NCBI RefSeq assembly: GCF_040126305.1
Contig: NZ_CP149511.1
Span: 806,001 to 870,000, forward strand
DNA: 64,000 nt
From: Pararhizobium sp. A13
GTDB taxonomy: Bacteria > Pseudomonadota > Alphaproteobacteria > Rhizobiales > Rhizobiaceae
Direction of reading: 5' to 3'
The translations under genes were made by a program, and so were the position numbers. The notes beneath the pieces were generated by a model, which was not told where the DNA came from, did no database searches, and saw only the letters and a list, made by a program, of their open reading frames with translations. Below are positions 1-8,215 of this stretch, piece by piece; within the stretch, counting starts at the first letter, position 1, and each line of letters begins with the position of its first letter.

Positions 1-399
1 CTGGTCCGTGGTCTGCCAGATCAACTGTTGGAGGCCGTCCTCAAGCAGCGGGTGCTGGTAGAGATCTTTGATCTTCGTGTTTGTCAGAAGGGCGCGGGCA
101 TTTTTCCGTGTTGCCTCATCCACAGCCCCTACTCCGATGGCCCGATCTCCCTCCTTGAAGTCATTCGCAGCGCCGACCACCTGCCGGTAAACTGTTTGAT
201 CAAAATCCCCTTTGATTCTGCGGATATACGCAAAGACGTCCTCGCCCGGCCCGACCTCCCCGACCGCAATGGTGCTTTGGTCGGCCGCCTTGGCAGCATC
301 GCTATAGCTTGCAAGGGTGCCAGCGGCAGTTCCCACCATTACGAGGAGCTCTCGTCTGGAGAGCCCTCCCTGTCCCTTCGACGACAAGCCCTTAATCAT
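1..399 (-). CDS. eutB: Ethanolamine ammonia-lyase large subunit, N-terminal part
   Basis: Reading the minus strand from an ATG at 399 gives an open frame of 133 codons that leaves the window at base 1. An AGGAAA ribosome site lies just upstream. After a 41-residue leader the protein reads GEDVFAYIRRIKGDFD and later NTKIKDLYQHPLLEDG, which I recognise as the start of EutB, the adenosylcobalamin-dependent subunit that deaminates ethanolamine to acetaldehyde and ammonia. The leader carries SRRELLVMVGTAAGTLA, a twin-arginine-like stretch, odd for an enzyme expected in the cytoplasm. The small subunit eutC would lie to the left, outside the window. The family call rests on sequence memory, and the Tat reading is inference. 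Confidence 0.8.
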   Translation of the reverse strand, partial: MIKGLSSKGQGGLSRRELLVMVGTAAGTLASYSDAAKAADQSTIAVGEVGPGEDVFAYIRRIKGDFDQTVYRQVVGAANDFKEGDRAIGVGAVDEATRKNARALLTNTKIKDLYQHPLLEDGLQQLIWQTTDQ

Positions 400-594
400 G
401 GCGATTTCCTTTTTGCAGAAGATCCGTCGTGCCACTTGCCTGTCGGCACACACGCGATTTGAACGTTGACTATGCCCGCGCCGCGATCTCGCTTGGAGTC
501 ACTCCATAATCCTCTTGCAAGTCGATTGGTCTTGCCGTTGCAACGACTAAGGGTACCAAGCCCAGGTCACGCTGGGCGGGGTTTGCAGCCTATT

Positions 595-692
595 GGACGG
601 GTCAACGCCTCGCATCCCGGCCGCGTACTCAGCAATGATGCGGTCGCTGGAGAATTCCCGGAGCTGGCAAGGTCCATGATAGCCTTGCACAC
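595..692 (-). pseudogene. Glycogen phosphorylase C-terminal fragment
   Basis: On the minus strand one frame reads KAIMDLASSG and, after a one-base shift, the next reads FSSDRIIAEYAAGMRGVDP. Together they match the conserved end of alpha-glucan phosphorylases (typically A-I-x-N-x-A-x-S-G-x-FSSDR-T-I-x-EYA). Nothing upstream in any frame continues the enzyme. It is a short, frameshifted relic with no catalytic part. Confidence 0.45.
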
Positions 693-1121
693 AGGCGCTG
701 TCACTTGGTTTGAAAATCGTCAGCGCTGGATCATGGGAATACACCCAGACAGACGCACCGGTCCATTGTGCCATTGCTTGAGGCGGTGGGATATGGCGAG
801 AGCAGGCGGTTTGCAACTCTGAGCATTGGAAGTACCTTTGCTTTTATCGGGAAGCACGGGAGCAATGCATGTCGAACACTTGGCGGGGAATGAGGACGCT
901 GGCGGATACATCATCGCGCTGTCGATCGAGATCAGCGTGGTGTCCCCTTTGATGGAGGAATGCGTGGCGCAAACCGTGCGATCGTTGCGGGAGCTTGCGA
1001 TCGGATCGAAGGGGTGAAGAGGCAGGGAAAATCCTCAACAACGACGGTGACGAGATCGGCTGGTTCGATTGCCTGCCGCAAGAGACCGACGAGATCGGCC
1101 AGGCCGGAGTGGAACCCAACA

Positions 1122-1291
1122 TGAAGTTGCTCGAATATGCTCCGTTCGCCGTCGGATGTGTGGTGGGCCTGGCTCTCGCTTTCGCCTTTACTGCGCTACT
1201 GGCGATACCGGACCCTGCAAGATTGCTGGTCTTCGGGTTCTTGCCGGCATTCGGCGGAGCGGTTGCGCAAAAGCTATGGGAGGAGCCGTAG
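1122..1291 (+). CDS. Possible small two-helix membrane protein
   Basis: An ATG at 1122 opens 56 codons with two hydrophobic stretches (roughly residues 7-26 and 32-48) and glycine-rich packing motifs such as GCVVGLALAF and FGFLPAFGGAV. The composition suits an inner-membrane peptide. The same frame is open further upstream to 995, but that part is polar and low in quality, so I prefer 1122. No family is recognised and no strong ribosome site is visible; it may be a remnant. Confidence 0.35.
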
Positions 1292-1697
1292 GTGGTCGCA
1301 GCCTGATTTAGATCGTCGGCCGTGGCTCACGCCGCGGCGCTTCACCGTGCCGTTCGGCACTACGGTGCTCCTCACTTCGGCTTGTTGTCGTTGTCGGCTG
1401 TCGCGTTGAACTCGCACTGATAGCCAACCTCGACCTTCGCGATGCGTGGAGGCGAGATGGCGACAGAGATCTGGCCCTTATGGGACAGTTTGGTGATCGC
1501 CCTCGTCGGGGTTCAAGGTCTGATCGCGGCCGTCCCGGGTACGCCGATTGCCGTCTATTTTGACGACTCTGTGACAAACCTGAAAATCATCTGAAAACGC
1601 CGGTCAATCGCCTGACATGTGCGGGCTCTACAGAGGCTGCGAAAGCGCCGGGTCACTCTTTGGCGCGGTTGCAGAAGCCGATGCGGAGGGACGCACC

Positions 1698-2534
1698 ATG
1701 AAGATCATTCAGATCACCGATACTCATTTGAGCCCCAACAAGGCGCATTTCAACGGCAACTGGGAACCGCTTGCCGCCTGGATCACCCGGACGGGTGCAG
1801 ATCTTGTCGTTCATACCGGCGATCTCACGATTGATGGTGCCGACCAGGAAGACGATATCGCCTTTTCGATGGAGGTGATGCGTCAACTTCCCATACCGAT
1901 GCTGATCGTGCCGGGGAACCACGATGTCGGCCATCTGCCGGGCTCCGACCAACCTGTGGATGCCGCAAGGCTGGAACGGTGGCGCCGCTTGGTCGGACCT
2001 GATTATTGGGTATCGGATCACGATAACTGGCGATTGATCGGGCTGAACAGTCTGCTGTTCGGCCAGGACGATGCCGAGGAAGAGGCCCAGTTTTCCTGGC
2101 TTTCAGACATTCTGTCGGCTCGCGACGGCCGGCGGGTGGCGATCTTCACCCACAAGCCGCTTTTCGTCGATGATCCGCATGAAGGCGATACGGGCTACTG
2201 GAGCATCCGTCCGGCTCCACGCGGGCGCCTCTACGACCTGTTCGCTGCACATGATGTGGCGCTTTTTGCGAGCGGCCATCTGCATTGGGCCTGGAAAGGC
2301 GCATTCGAAAACACCTCGCTCGTCTGGGGGCCTTCGTCGGCCTTCATCATCGGTACGCTGGAGCGGGAGATGCCGGGCGAACGGGTAGTTGGCGCCGTCA
2401 TCCATACGCTTAGTGAGGATGTTTCGAGCGAGATCGTCGCCTTGCCTGAGCTCACTGCGCATTTCATCGACGAGGTGATCCACGAGGTCTATCCGCGTTC
2501 CGTTTCAAAGCAGGCGGCGGAGGCGGCACAATGA
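1698..2534 (+). CDS. Metallophosphoesterase of the ABC operon
   Basis: A 278-residue calcineurin-like phosphoesterase. The metal ligands appear in order: TDTHLS (residues 7-12), HTGDLT, PGNHDVGH, the histidine in TFTHKPLF, and ASGHLHWA near the end. The start at 1698 is chosen because GGAGGG precedes it by seven bases; the frame is open from 1617, but that extension lacks conserved sequence. The stop overlaps the next ATG (ATGA), so it is translated with the importer genes. By context it may cleave an imported phosphodiester or phosphorylated sugar in the cytoplasm. That role is inferred, since the family also includes cyclic-nucleotide and glycerophosphodiester hydrolases. Confidence 0.85.
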   Translation: MKIIQITDTHLSPNKAHFNGNWEPLAAWITRTGADLVVHTGDLTIDGADQEDDIAFSMEVMRQLPIPMLIVPGNHDVGHLPGSDQPVDAARLERWRRLVGPDYWVSDHDNWRLIGLNSLLFGQDDAEEEAQFSWLSDILSARDGRRVAIFTHKPLFVDDPHEGDTGYWSIRPAPRGRLYDLFAAHDVALFASGHLHWAWKGAFENTSLVWGPSSAFIIGTLEREMPGERVVGAVIHTLSEDVSSEIVALPELTAHFIDEVIHEVYPRSVSKQAAEAAQ

Positions 2535-3694
2535 GTGTCTTTTCGCTGCGTGACATTCGCAAATCCTTTGCCGGAAACGCCATTTTGAAGGGTGTGTCGC
2601 TGGAGGCGGAAGCTGGTGAGTTCATCGCTCTGGTCGGCCCGTCCGGCTGCGGCAAGAGCACGCTGCTGCGCATCGTCGCCGGGCTCGATCATGCCGATGG
2701 CGGCGAAATCCGCATTGCAGATCGCGACGTGTCGCAGCTGAGAGCTGCCGATCGCAACATCGCGATGGTGTTCCAATCCTACGCGCTCTACCCGCACCTC
2801 AGCGCCGGCCAGAACATCGCCGTGCCGCTTGCCATGCGCAAGCTGACCGGCGTGCAGCGGCTGCCCTTCGTCGGCGCGTTGCTGCCAGGCCAGCGCCAGA
2901 TTTGCACTGATATCCAGAGGCAGGTCGCAGCCATCGCCGCGTCTCTGAAGATCGACCACCTGCTCGATCGCAAGCCGGGCCAGATGTCGGGCGGCCAGCG
3001 TCAGCGCGTTGCGCTTGCCCGCGCGATGGTGCGCAATCCAAGCGTCTTCCTCATGGACGAACCGCTCTCCAACCTCGATGCCAACCTGCGCGTCCACGCC
3101 CGCGGCGAGATCGTCGAGCTGCACCGCCGCGCCGGCGTGCCGACGCTCTATGTCACCCACGATCAGTCCGAGGCCCTGTCGATGGCCGACCGGGTGGCGG
3201 TGATGATCGGCGGCAATCTGCTGCAGCTGGCCGCCCCCCAGGTGATCTATGACGATCCGAGCCATGTCGAGGTCGCCCGTTTCATCGGCCAGCCACGCAT
3301 CAACCTGCTGCCGGGCAAGAAAGACGCCCATGGCATCGTTCAATTCGGCGCGTTGCGCGTTTCGTCATCTGCAACCCCGGCAGGCGCCGCGAACGTCACG
3401 CTTGGCATCCGCCCGGAATTCGTGCAGTTCCGCGCCGAGGGCCAAGGCACGCTCGCGGCCCGGGTCGAGCGTCTGGAGTTCCTGGGCTCTGAAGTCATCG
3501 TCTTTGCCAAGCTGGCCGCCATCGGCGAGACCGTCCTCGCCAAGGTCTCTCCCGCCGAAGCGCGCGGCCTTGTCGCCGGACAGGCGATCGGTCTCCACAT
3601 GGATCCTTCGCGCATCATGCTCTTTGCCGAGGATGGCCGTCGCGTTGCGTGCGCGCCAGTGTCCGCAGCCATGCGGGAGGCTGTTCATGGCTGA
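2531..3694 (+). CDS. ABC transporter ATP-binding protein, UgpC/MsmK type
   Basis: A 387-residue ATPase of the carbohydrate-uptake (CUT1) group. Walker A is GPSGCGKST (residues 36-44), the signature is MSGGQRQRVALARA, Walker B is VFLMDEPLSNLD, and a switch histidine follows in YVTHDQSEA. A C-terminal TOBE-like region runs from about residue 250. Compared with usual MalK/UgpC proteins there is a longer link after the Q-loop (LTGVQRLPFVGALLPGQRQ), about 20 residues before the helical domain. It is coupled to the upstream phosphoesterase by a 4-base overlap and overlaps the next permease by 8 bases. It energises import through the two permeases below. Substrate unknown; glycerol-phosphate-like or sugar. 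Confidence 0.9.
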   Translation: MSVFSLRDIRKSFAGNAILKGVSLEAEAGEFIALVGPSGCGKSTLLRIVAGLDHADGGEIRIADRDVSQLRAADRNIAMVFQSYALYPHLSAGQNIAVPLAMRKLTGVQRLPFVGALLPGQRQICTDIQRQVAAIAASLKIDHLLDRKPGQMSGGQRQRVALARAMVRNPSVFLMDEPLSNLDANLRVHARGEIVELHRRAGVPTLYVTHDQSEALSMADRVAVMIGGNLLQLAAPQVIYDDPSHVEVARFIGQPRINLLPGKKDAHGIVQFGALRVSSSATPAGAANVTLGIRPEFVQFRAEGQGTLAARVERLEFLGSEVIVFAKLAAIGETVLAKVSPAEARGLVAGQAIGLHMDPSRIMLFAEDGRRVACAPVSAAMREAVHG

Positions 3695-4601
3695 TATAGC
3701 CCTCCAGGTTTCGGCGGTTGAAACGGCAGGGCGGCGCGAGGCGCAGATCGCCTGGCTGCTTGCTGCACCCGCCATTGTGCTGATGATGCTGTTCATCGTG
3801 CTTCCCACCCTCGCCGTGATCGTTCTCGGCTTTACCGATTTTGAACTTGGCTACGGCAGCTTCCGCTTCGTCGGCCTGGAAAATTATGCCGACCTGATCA
3901 GCGACCGGACCTTTCGCCGTTCATTGTGGAACACAGCCGTCTACACGGCGATTGTGACGCCGGTGTCGATCCTGCTTGGTCTTGGCATAGCGCTGCTGAT
4001 CGAGTCAGAACCACGCGGTCGCGACTTCTTCCGAACGGTCTACTTTCTGCCCGTCGCTTCGTTGCTCGTCGCCATGGCGACTGTCTGGCAATACATCTTC
4101 CATCCGAGCATCGGCCCGCTCAATAGCTTCCTTGCGCTGTTCGGCATTCCCGGCCCGAACTGGCTGGGCGCCTCAAGCACGGTCGTCTACGGACTTTCGA
4201 TCATCGGCATCTGGCAATCGGTCGGCTTCAACATGGTGCTGTTTCTCGCCGGTCTGACTGCCATTCCACGCGAACTGTATGCGGCAGCCGAAGTCGACGG
4301 GGCAAAATCCGCGATCGACCGATTTCGTCTGGTCACCTGGCCGATGCTCGGGCCGACCACGCTTTTTGTCGGCACGATCAGTGTCATCAACTCGGTCAAG
4401 GTGTTCGAGACGGTTAAGACCCTCACCGAAGGCGGGCCGAACAAGGCCTCGGAAATGCTGCTCTTCACCATCTACCAGGAAGGCTTCGTCTACCTGAGGG
4501 TCGGCTACGCCTCGGCAATGACGGTGGTGTTTCTCGCCATCCTCGTCGTCCTGATGATCCTTCAGTATCGCTTCCTCGACCGGCAGGTGCATTACACATG
4601 A
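3687..4601 (+). CDS. ABC transporter permease, UgpA-like
   Basis: A 304-residue inner-membrane permease with six predicted helices and the cytoplasmic EAA loop (ELYAAAEVDGAKSAIDRF) that docks on the ATPase. The frame is open far upstream inside the ATPase gene. I place the start at the ATG at 3687, preceded by GGGAGG, because the protein from there has normal family length and begins with a short soluble tail and the first helix (WLLAAPAIVLMMLFIVLP). It overlaps the ATPase stop by 8 bases and its own stop overlaps the next start by 4. Confidence 0.9.
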   Translation: MADIALQVSAVETAGRREAQIAWLLAAPAIVLMMLFIVLPTLAVIVLGFTDFELGYGSFRFVGLENYADLISDRTFRRSLWNTAVYTAIVTPVSILLGLGIALLIESEPRGRDFFRTVYFLPVASLLVAMATVWQYIFHPSIGPLNSFLALFGIPGPNWLGASSTVVYGLSIIGIWQSVGFNMVLFLAGLTAIPRELYAAAEVDGAKSAIDRFRLVTWPMLGPTTLFVGTISVINSVKVFETVKTLTEGGPNKASEMLLFTIYQEGFVYLRVGYASAMTVVFLAILVVLMILQYRFLDRQVHYT

Positions 4602-5431
4602 CCCAGGCCCTGACACTTGGACGTTTGTTCCGGCTATTTCTGCTGTCGCTCGGCGCCCTGATGTTCCTTGCGCCCTACATTTTCATGATCTCGACTGCCG
4701 GCAAGGACCAGAGCGAAATCTTCTCCGCGTCGCTGTCGCTGATCCCGCAGCATTCGGCCTATGTGGCCAATTTCACGAAGGCCCTGATGCGGGTGTCGAT
4801 GCCGAACCTGCTGTTGAACGGGGTCATTGTCTGCGGGCTGATCCTGGTGCTGCAGGTGGCAGTGGCGGTACCTTGCGCCTATGCCATGGCCAAGCTGAAA
4901 TTCGGTGCTGCGCGTATCATGATGGCACTGGTGATGCTCGGCTTGCTGGTACCGATCCACGCGACCGCCCTGCCCCTCTACGTCGCCTTGGACAACCTGT
5001 CGCTGCTCAACAGCTACACAGCGCTGGTTGCGCCATTCTCGATCTCGGTGTTCGGCATTTTCCTGTTTCTGCAGTTCTTCCGTGCGATGCCGGACGACCT
5101 GATCCATGCCGCCCGTCTCGATGGCATGTCGGAGGCCGGCATCGTCGCACGGGTGATCGTGCCCAATGCCTGGCCGGCGGTCACCGCGTTCGCCATCTTC
5201 TCGGTGGTCGCGCATTGGAACGACCTGTTCTGGCCGCTGATCGTCGTCACCAACCAGTCCTACGCGACGCCTCCTCTCGGCCTGTTGTTCTTCCGGGCGG
5301 CCGAGGCCGGCGACGACTACGGCGCGCTGATGGCCGCCACCCTCATCATCACTCTTCCCCTCGTGATTGCCTTCCTGCTCGCGCAGAAACGCTTCGTCGA
5401 GGGTATCACCATGACCGGTCTCAAAGGCTGA
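4598..5431 (+). CDS. ABC transporter permease, UgpE-like
   Basis: A 277-residue second permease of the CUT1 importer, with hydrophobic helices throughout and the EAA loop DLIHAARLDGMSEAGIVAR. It starts in the ATGA overlap with the first permease. The two permeases would form the transmembrane channel. A 39-base gap with its own AAGGAG ribosome site separates it from the binding protein gene. A long antisense frame under this gene (4634-6391) has no family motifs and is a codon-bias shadow. Confidence 0.9.
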   Translation: MTQALTLGRLFRLFLLSLGALMFLAPYIFMISTAGKDQSEIFSASLSLIPQHSAYVANFTKALMRVSMPNLLLNGVIVCGLILVLQVAVAVPCAYAMAKLKFGAARIMMALVMLGLLVPIHATALPLYVALDNLSLLNSYTALVAPFSISVFGIFLFLQFFRAMPDDLIHAARLDGMSEAGIVARVIVPNAWPAVTAFAIFSVVAHWNDLFWPLIVVTNQSYATPPLGLLFFRAAEAGDDYGALMAATLIITLPLVIAFLLAQKRFVEGITMTGLKG

Positions 5432-5470
5432 CCGGTCGCAACCCAAGCCGTAACTCAAGGAGACCACGCG

Positions 5471-6736
5471 ATGAAGCGTATCAGCCAAGCCCTCGCCGCC
5501 GCCGCGATGTCGATCGCCATGTCGATCCCGGCACATGCCGAAACGACCCTGACGGTCCACTACCCCATGCCCGGCTTCTTCAAGGACGTGATGGACACGA
5601 TCTCGAAGAAGTTCATGGAAGAGAATCCGGATATCAAGATCCAGTTTGCCAATCCGTCGGCGACCTACGAAGAAGGCATCCAGACGATCATGCGTCAGGC
5701 CGGCACGGCCGAAATGCCCGACGTCACGTTCATCGGCCTCAACCGCCTGCGCATGCTGAACGAGCGCGACATCCCCGTCGATCTCGGCCCGCTGGTTTCC
5801 AAGGAAGCCGACATGGCTGCGCAGGGCTTTTCCGAAAACATCCTGAAGCTCGCCCAGGTCAAGGGCAAGCAGGTGGGCCTCGCCTTCGCCACGTCCAATC
5901 CGATCATGTACTACAACGCAGATCTGGTGCGGGCTGCAGGCGGCAATCCGGACGTTGCGCCGAAGACCTGGGATGAGGTGATCGCGCTCGGCGGCAAGAT
6001 CAAGGCGCTCGGCGACGGCAATGAAGGCATCGATTTCCGCTGGCAGGGCGACGACTGGATGTTCTCCGCGCTTCTGTTCGGCGCCGGCGGCACCATGCTC
6101 AACGAGGACGAGACCAAAGTGACCTTCAATGGTCCTGAAGGTCAGAAGGCCGTCGAAGTACTGGACCGCATGGTCAAGGAAGGCGGCCTTCCGGTGTTGA
6201 CCAAGCAGGCCGGCGAGCAGGCCTTCGTTGCCGGCAAGATCGGCTTCGCCTTCCAGACGACCGGCGCGCTGCGCAACACGATCAAGAATGTCGGCACCAA
6301 GTTCGATCTTCGCACGGCCCATATTCCGCTGATCGATCCGGTCAACGGCAAGCTGCCGACCGGCGGCAACGCCGTCGTCATCCTGACCCATGACGCCGAA
6401 AAACAGGATGCGGCCTGGAAGTTCGCCAAATTCGCCGCCGGCCCCTATGGTGCCTCGGTTGTGGTTCCCGGCACTGGTTATGTTCCGAACAATGAACTGG
6501 CCGCCGCTTCGCCGGACTATCTCGGCACCTTCTACAGGGAGAACCCGCTGTTTCGTGCCGGCCTCGAGCAGATGCCGCTCATGAAGCCCTGGTATGCTTT
6601 CCCGGGCAGCAACGGCGTGAAGGTCACCCAGACCATCGTCGAGAACCTGTCGCGTGTGGTCGAACAGTCTGCAACGCCGCAGGAAGCACTGGACGACGCA
6701 GCCGCCGACGTCGAAGACCTTTTGCCGCGCAGCTAA
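5471..6736 (+). CDS. ABC transporter periplasmic substrate-binding protein
   Basis: A 421-residue extracellular solute-binding protein, family 1. A classical signal peptide covers residues 1-23, with cleavage expected after AHA. The mature part begins ETTLTVHYPMPGFFKDVMD, followed by the usual PDVTFIG segment and two-lobe pattern. AAGGAG lies eight bases before the ATG. It would deliver ligand to the two permeases upstream. The ligand is not evident from sequence. Its position last in the operon, with its own strong ribosome site, fits the high amount such proteins need. Confidence 0.9.
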   Translation: MKRISQALAAAAMSIAMSIPAHAETTLTVHYPMPGFFKDVMDTISKKFMEENPDIKIQFANPSATYEEGIQTIMRQAGTAEMPDVTFIGLNRLRMLNERDIPVDLGPLVSKEADMAAQGFSENILKLAQVKGKQVGLAFATSNPIMYYNADLVRAAGGNPDVAPKTWDEVIALGGKIKALGDGNEGIDFRWQGDDWMFSALLFGAGGTMLNEDETKVTFNGPEGQKAVEVLDRMVKEGGLPVLTKQAGEQAFVAGKIGFAFQTTGALRNTIKNVGTKFDLRTAHIPLIDPVNGKLPTGGNAVVILTHDAEKQDAAWKFAKFAAGPYGASVVVPGTGYVPNNELAAASPDYLGTFYRENPLFRAGLEQMPLMKPWYAFPGSNGVKVTQTIVENLSRVVEQSATPQEALDDAAADVEDLLPRS

Positions 6737-6754
6737 ACAGACTTGAGATCAGAC

Positions 6755-6785
6755 AACGGCCACCTCTCTCCGAGGCGGCCGTTTT
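6755..6785. terminator. Rho-independent terminator between convergent genes
   Basis: AACGGCC (6755-6761) pairs with GGCCGTT (6777-6783), with an inner CCTC/GAGG pairing, followed by a short T run. It sits between the convergent ends of the ABC operon and the LacI gene and could serve the plus-strand operon. Confidence 0.65.
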
Positions 6786-6799
6786 GCGTTGTGCGCTTG

Positions 6800-7792
6800 T
6801 CAGCCCTCATTGCTGATGTCGCGTACCGTCCCGCCGTGACGCAGCCGGTGTGCCACCTGCAGGTGGCGCGGCGCGGCGGCATTTTCCGCCATGTCGAGCA
6901 AAAGCGATGCGGCAGCGGCCCCCATCGTCGCATCCGGAATCTCCACCGTCGTCAGGGCCGGATGGGTGAGCCTGCCGATTGCAATGCCATCAAAGCCAGT
7001 GACCGAGATATCGTCCGGAACCGACAGTCCGTGACGCCTGACGGCTGCGATGACGCCAAGCGCCAGAAGGTCATTGGAGGCGATGATCGCCGAGGGCGCA
7101 ATGCGCGAAAGGGTCGCCGACAGATCGAGCGTTTCGAACCCGTCGACGAAAGGGATCTGCGTGGCTTCGAGCACAGTCATGCGCGCTGCTTCCATCGCAT
7201 CACAATATCCGACATAGCGCAGCCTTGCCCGGTCGGAAGCCGTGAAATAACCAGAGACGAACAGGATGCGCCTATGGCCGCAGGACAGGAGATATTCGGT
7301 GATATCGCGGCCAGCCTGACGATTGTCAGCGCAGACGGCTGCGGGAAAGCGCGCGGTCGTGGGATTGCCGAGCAGCACCGTAGGCGGCAGGTCTGCCGAC
7401 AGGGCCTTGCTGCGGTGCGCATCGCAGACAGTGAGGATCAGCCCGGTCGGCTGCTGGTTGAGCAGGGACGCGACCGCATCCGCCTCGCGCGCCGGATCAT
7501 AGTCCGACTGGGCGATCAGCACGCCGTGGCCGGCAACCAGCATGCGGTTCTGAATGCTGCTCAAAGAGGCGGCAAAGACAGGGTTGGTGACGCTGGGAAT
7601 AAGAACGCCGATGACCGGCCGGCGCCTTGAGGAACCCGACGGCCCTCCCGCCGGACGATAACCGACCTCGGCCGCAGCGCGCCGGACTTTCCGGACCATC
7701 TCGTCGCTGACGGGGCCGGTCCCGTTCAAGACCCGCGAGGCTGTTGCAAGCGAACAGCCAGCGCGGAAGGCAACCTGCTGAAGGGTCGTCAT
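6800..7792 (-). CDS. LacI family transcriptional regulator
   Basis: A 330-residue repressor. The N-terminal helix-turn-helix reads LQQVAFRAGCSLATASRVLN (residues 4-23), then the hinge region and a periplasmic-binding-protein-like sensor (GVLIPSVTNPVFA, ending GFDGIAIGRLTHPALTTV). The gene converges on the ABC operon, so it is a plausible local regulator responding to the transported sugar or a derivative. No operator was located by eye. One difference from many LacI members is AFRAGCS in place of A..AGVS. Confidence 0.88.
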   Translation of the reverse strand: MTTLQQVAFRAGCSLATASRVLNGTGPVSDEMVRKVRRAAAEVGYRPAGGPSGSSRRRPVIGVLIPSVTNPVFAASLSSIQNRMLVAGHGVLIAQSDYDPAREADAVASLLNQQPTGLILTVCDAHRSKALSADLPPTVLLGNPTTARFPAAVCADNRQAGRDITEYLLSCGHRRILFVSGYFTASDRARLRYVGYCDAMEAARMTVLEATQIPFVDGFETLDLSATLSRIAPSAIIASNDLLALGVIAAVRRHGLSVPDDISVTGFDGIAIGRLTHPALTTVEIPDATMGAAAASLLLDMAENAAAPRHLQVAHRLRHGGTVRDISNEG

Positions 7793-8215
7793 GACAGGGG
7801 TCCAAGTTGTAAGCTGCCACAGAAAGTGCGCCGCAAGGCCATTACCTACGATGAACCCGGTGGAAGGCGCAACTAGGCCCTGCTGCTCATGCTGCTACCA
7901 TCTCGCATAACGCGTCCTGATGCTTGGGGCGTCCGGTTCCCGAAACAGGGCTTTAACGCCGCCGTCATTAAAGTACTGTCTTAGACACCCATCCCAAATC
8001 TTTGATTTGTGTGCATCGGCCTGTCGTGAGAGAATGACCACATCCCGCAAAAGCAGCTTCGCGAAGCTTGCGCTACAGGGACGGGAACACAAAGAGCCGG
8101 AGTCTCTCGGGCTCGACCCGAGACGTTTCGCTCGCCCATGACGATCCAGATCACTGACTTTGCTCCGGCTTTGTCAGCGGCGTTTTCTGTTGTCAGCATC
8201 AGAAAGGAAACGACC
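7793..8215. other. Intergenic stretch before formate dehydrogenase
   Basis: No gene is supported. The one notable element is a perfect 14-bp palindrome at 8055-8068 (AGCTTCGCGAAGCT), about 150 bases before the fdh start, which could be an operator. ORFs here are short and without family features. Confidence 0.4.

Larger units (their letters stand above)
400..1697. other. Decayed stretch between eutB and the ABC operon
   Basis: Apart from the phosphorylase fragment and one possible small membrane protein, I see no supported gene. Short ORFs on both strands overlap each other and have no recognisable motifs. A minus-strand frame near 1374-1490 reads like a protein end (ISVAISPPRIAKVEVGY, finishing DNDNKPK) but has no start and no known family. 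The region is best described as degraded genes. Confidence 0.4.

Noticed and set aside
2489..3343. A 284-codon frame antisense to the ABC ATPase
   Set aside because: It is a shadow of the Walker-containing gene, without motifs or a ribosome site.
3249..3686. N-terminal extension of the first permease into the ATPase gene
   Set aside because: The extension is arginine-rich shadow sequence; a start with a ribosome site at 3687 gives the normal family length.
4634..6391. A 585-codon open frame antisense to the permease and binding-protein genes
   Set aside because: It is rich in Arg, His, Gly and Asp with no motifs, and mirrors GC-rich codon use of well-supported genes on the other strand.
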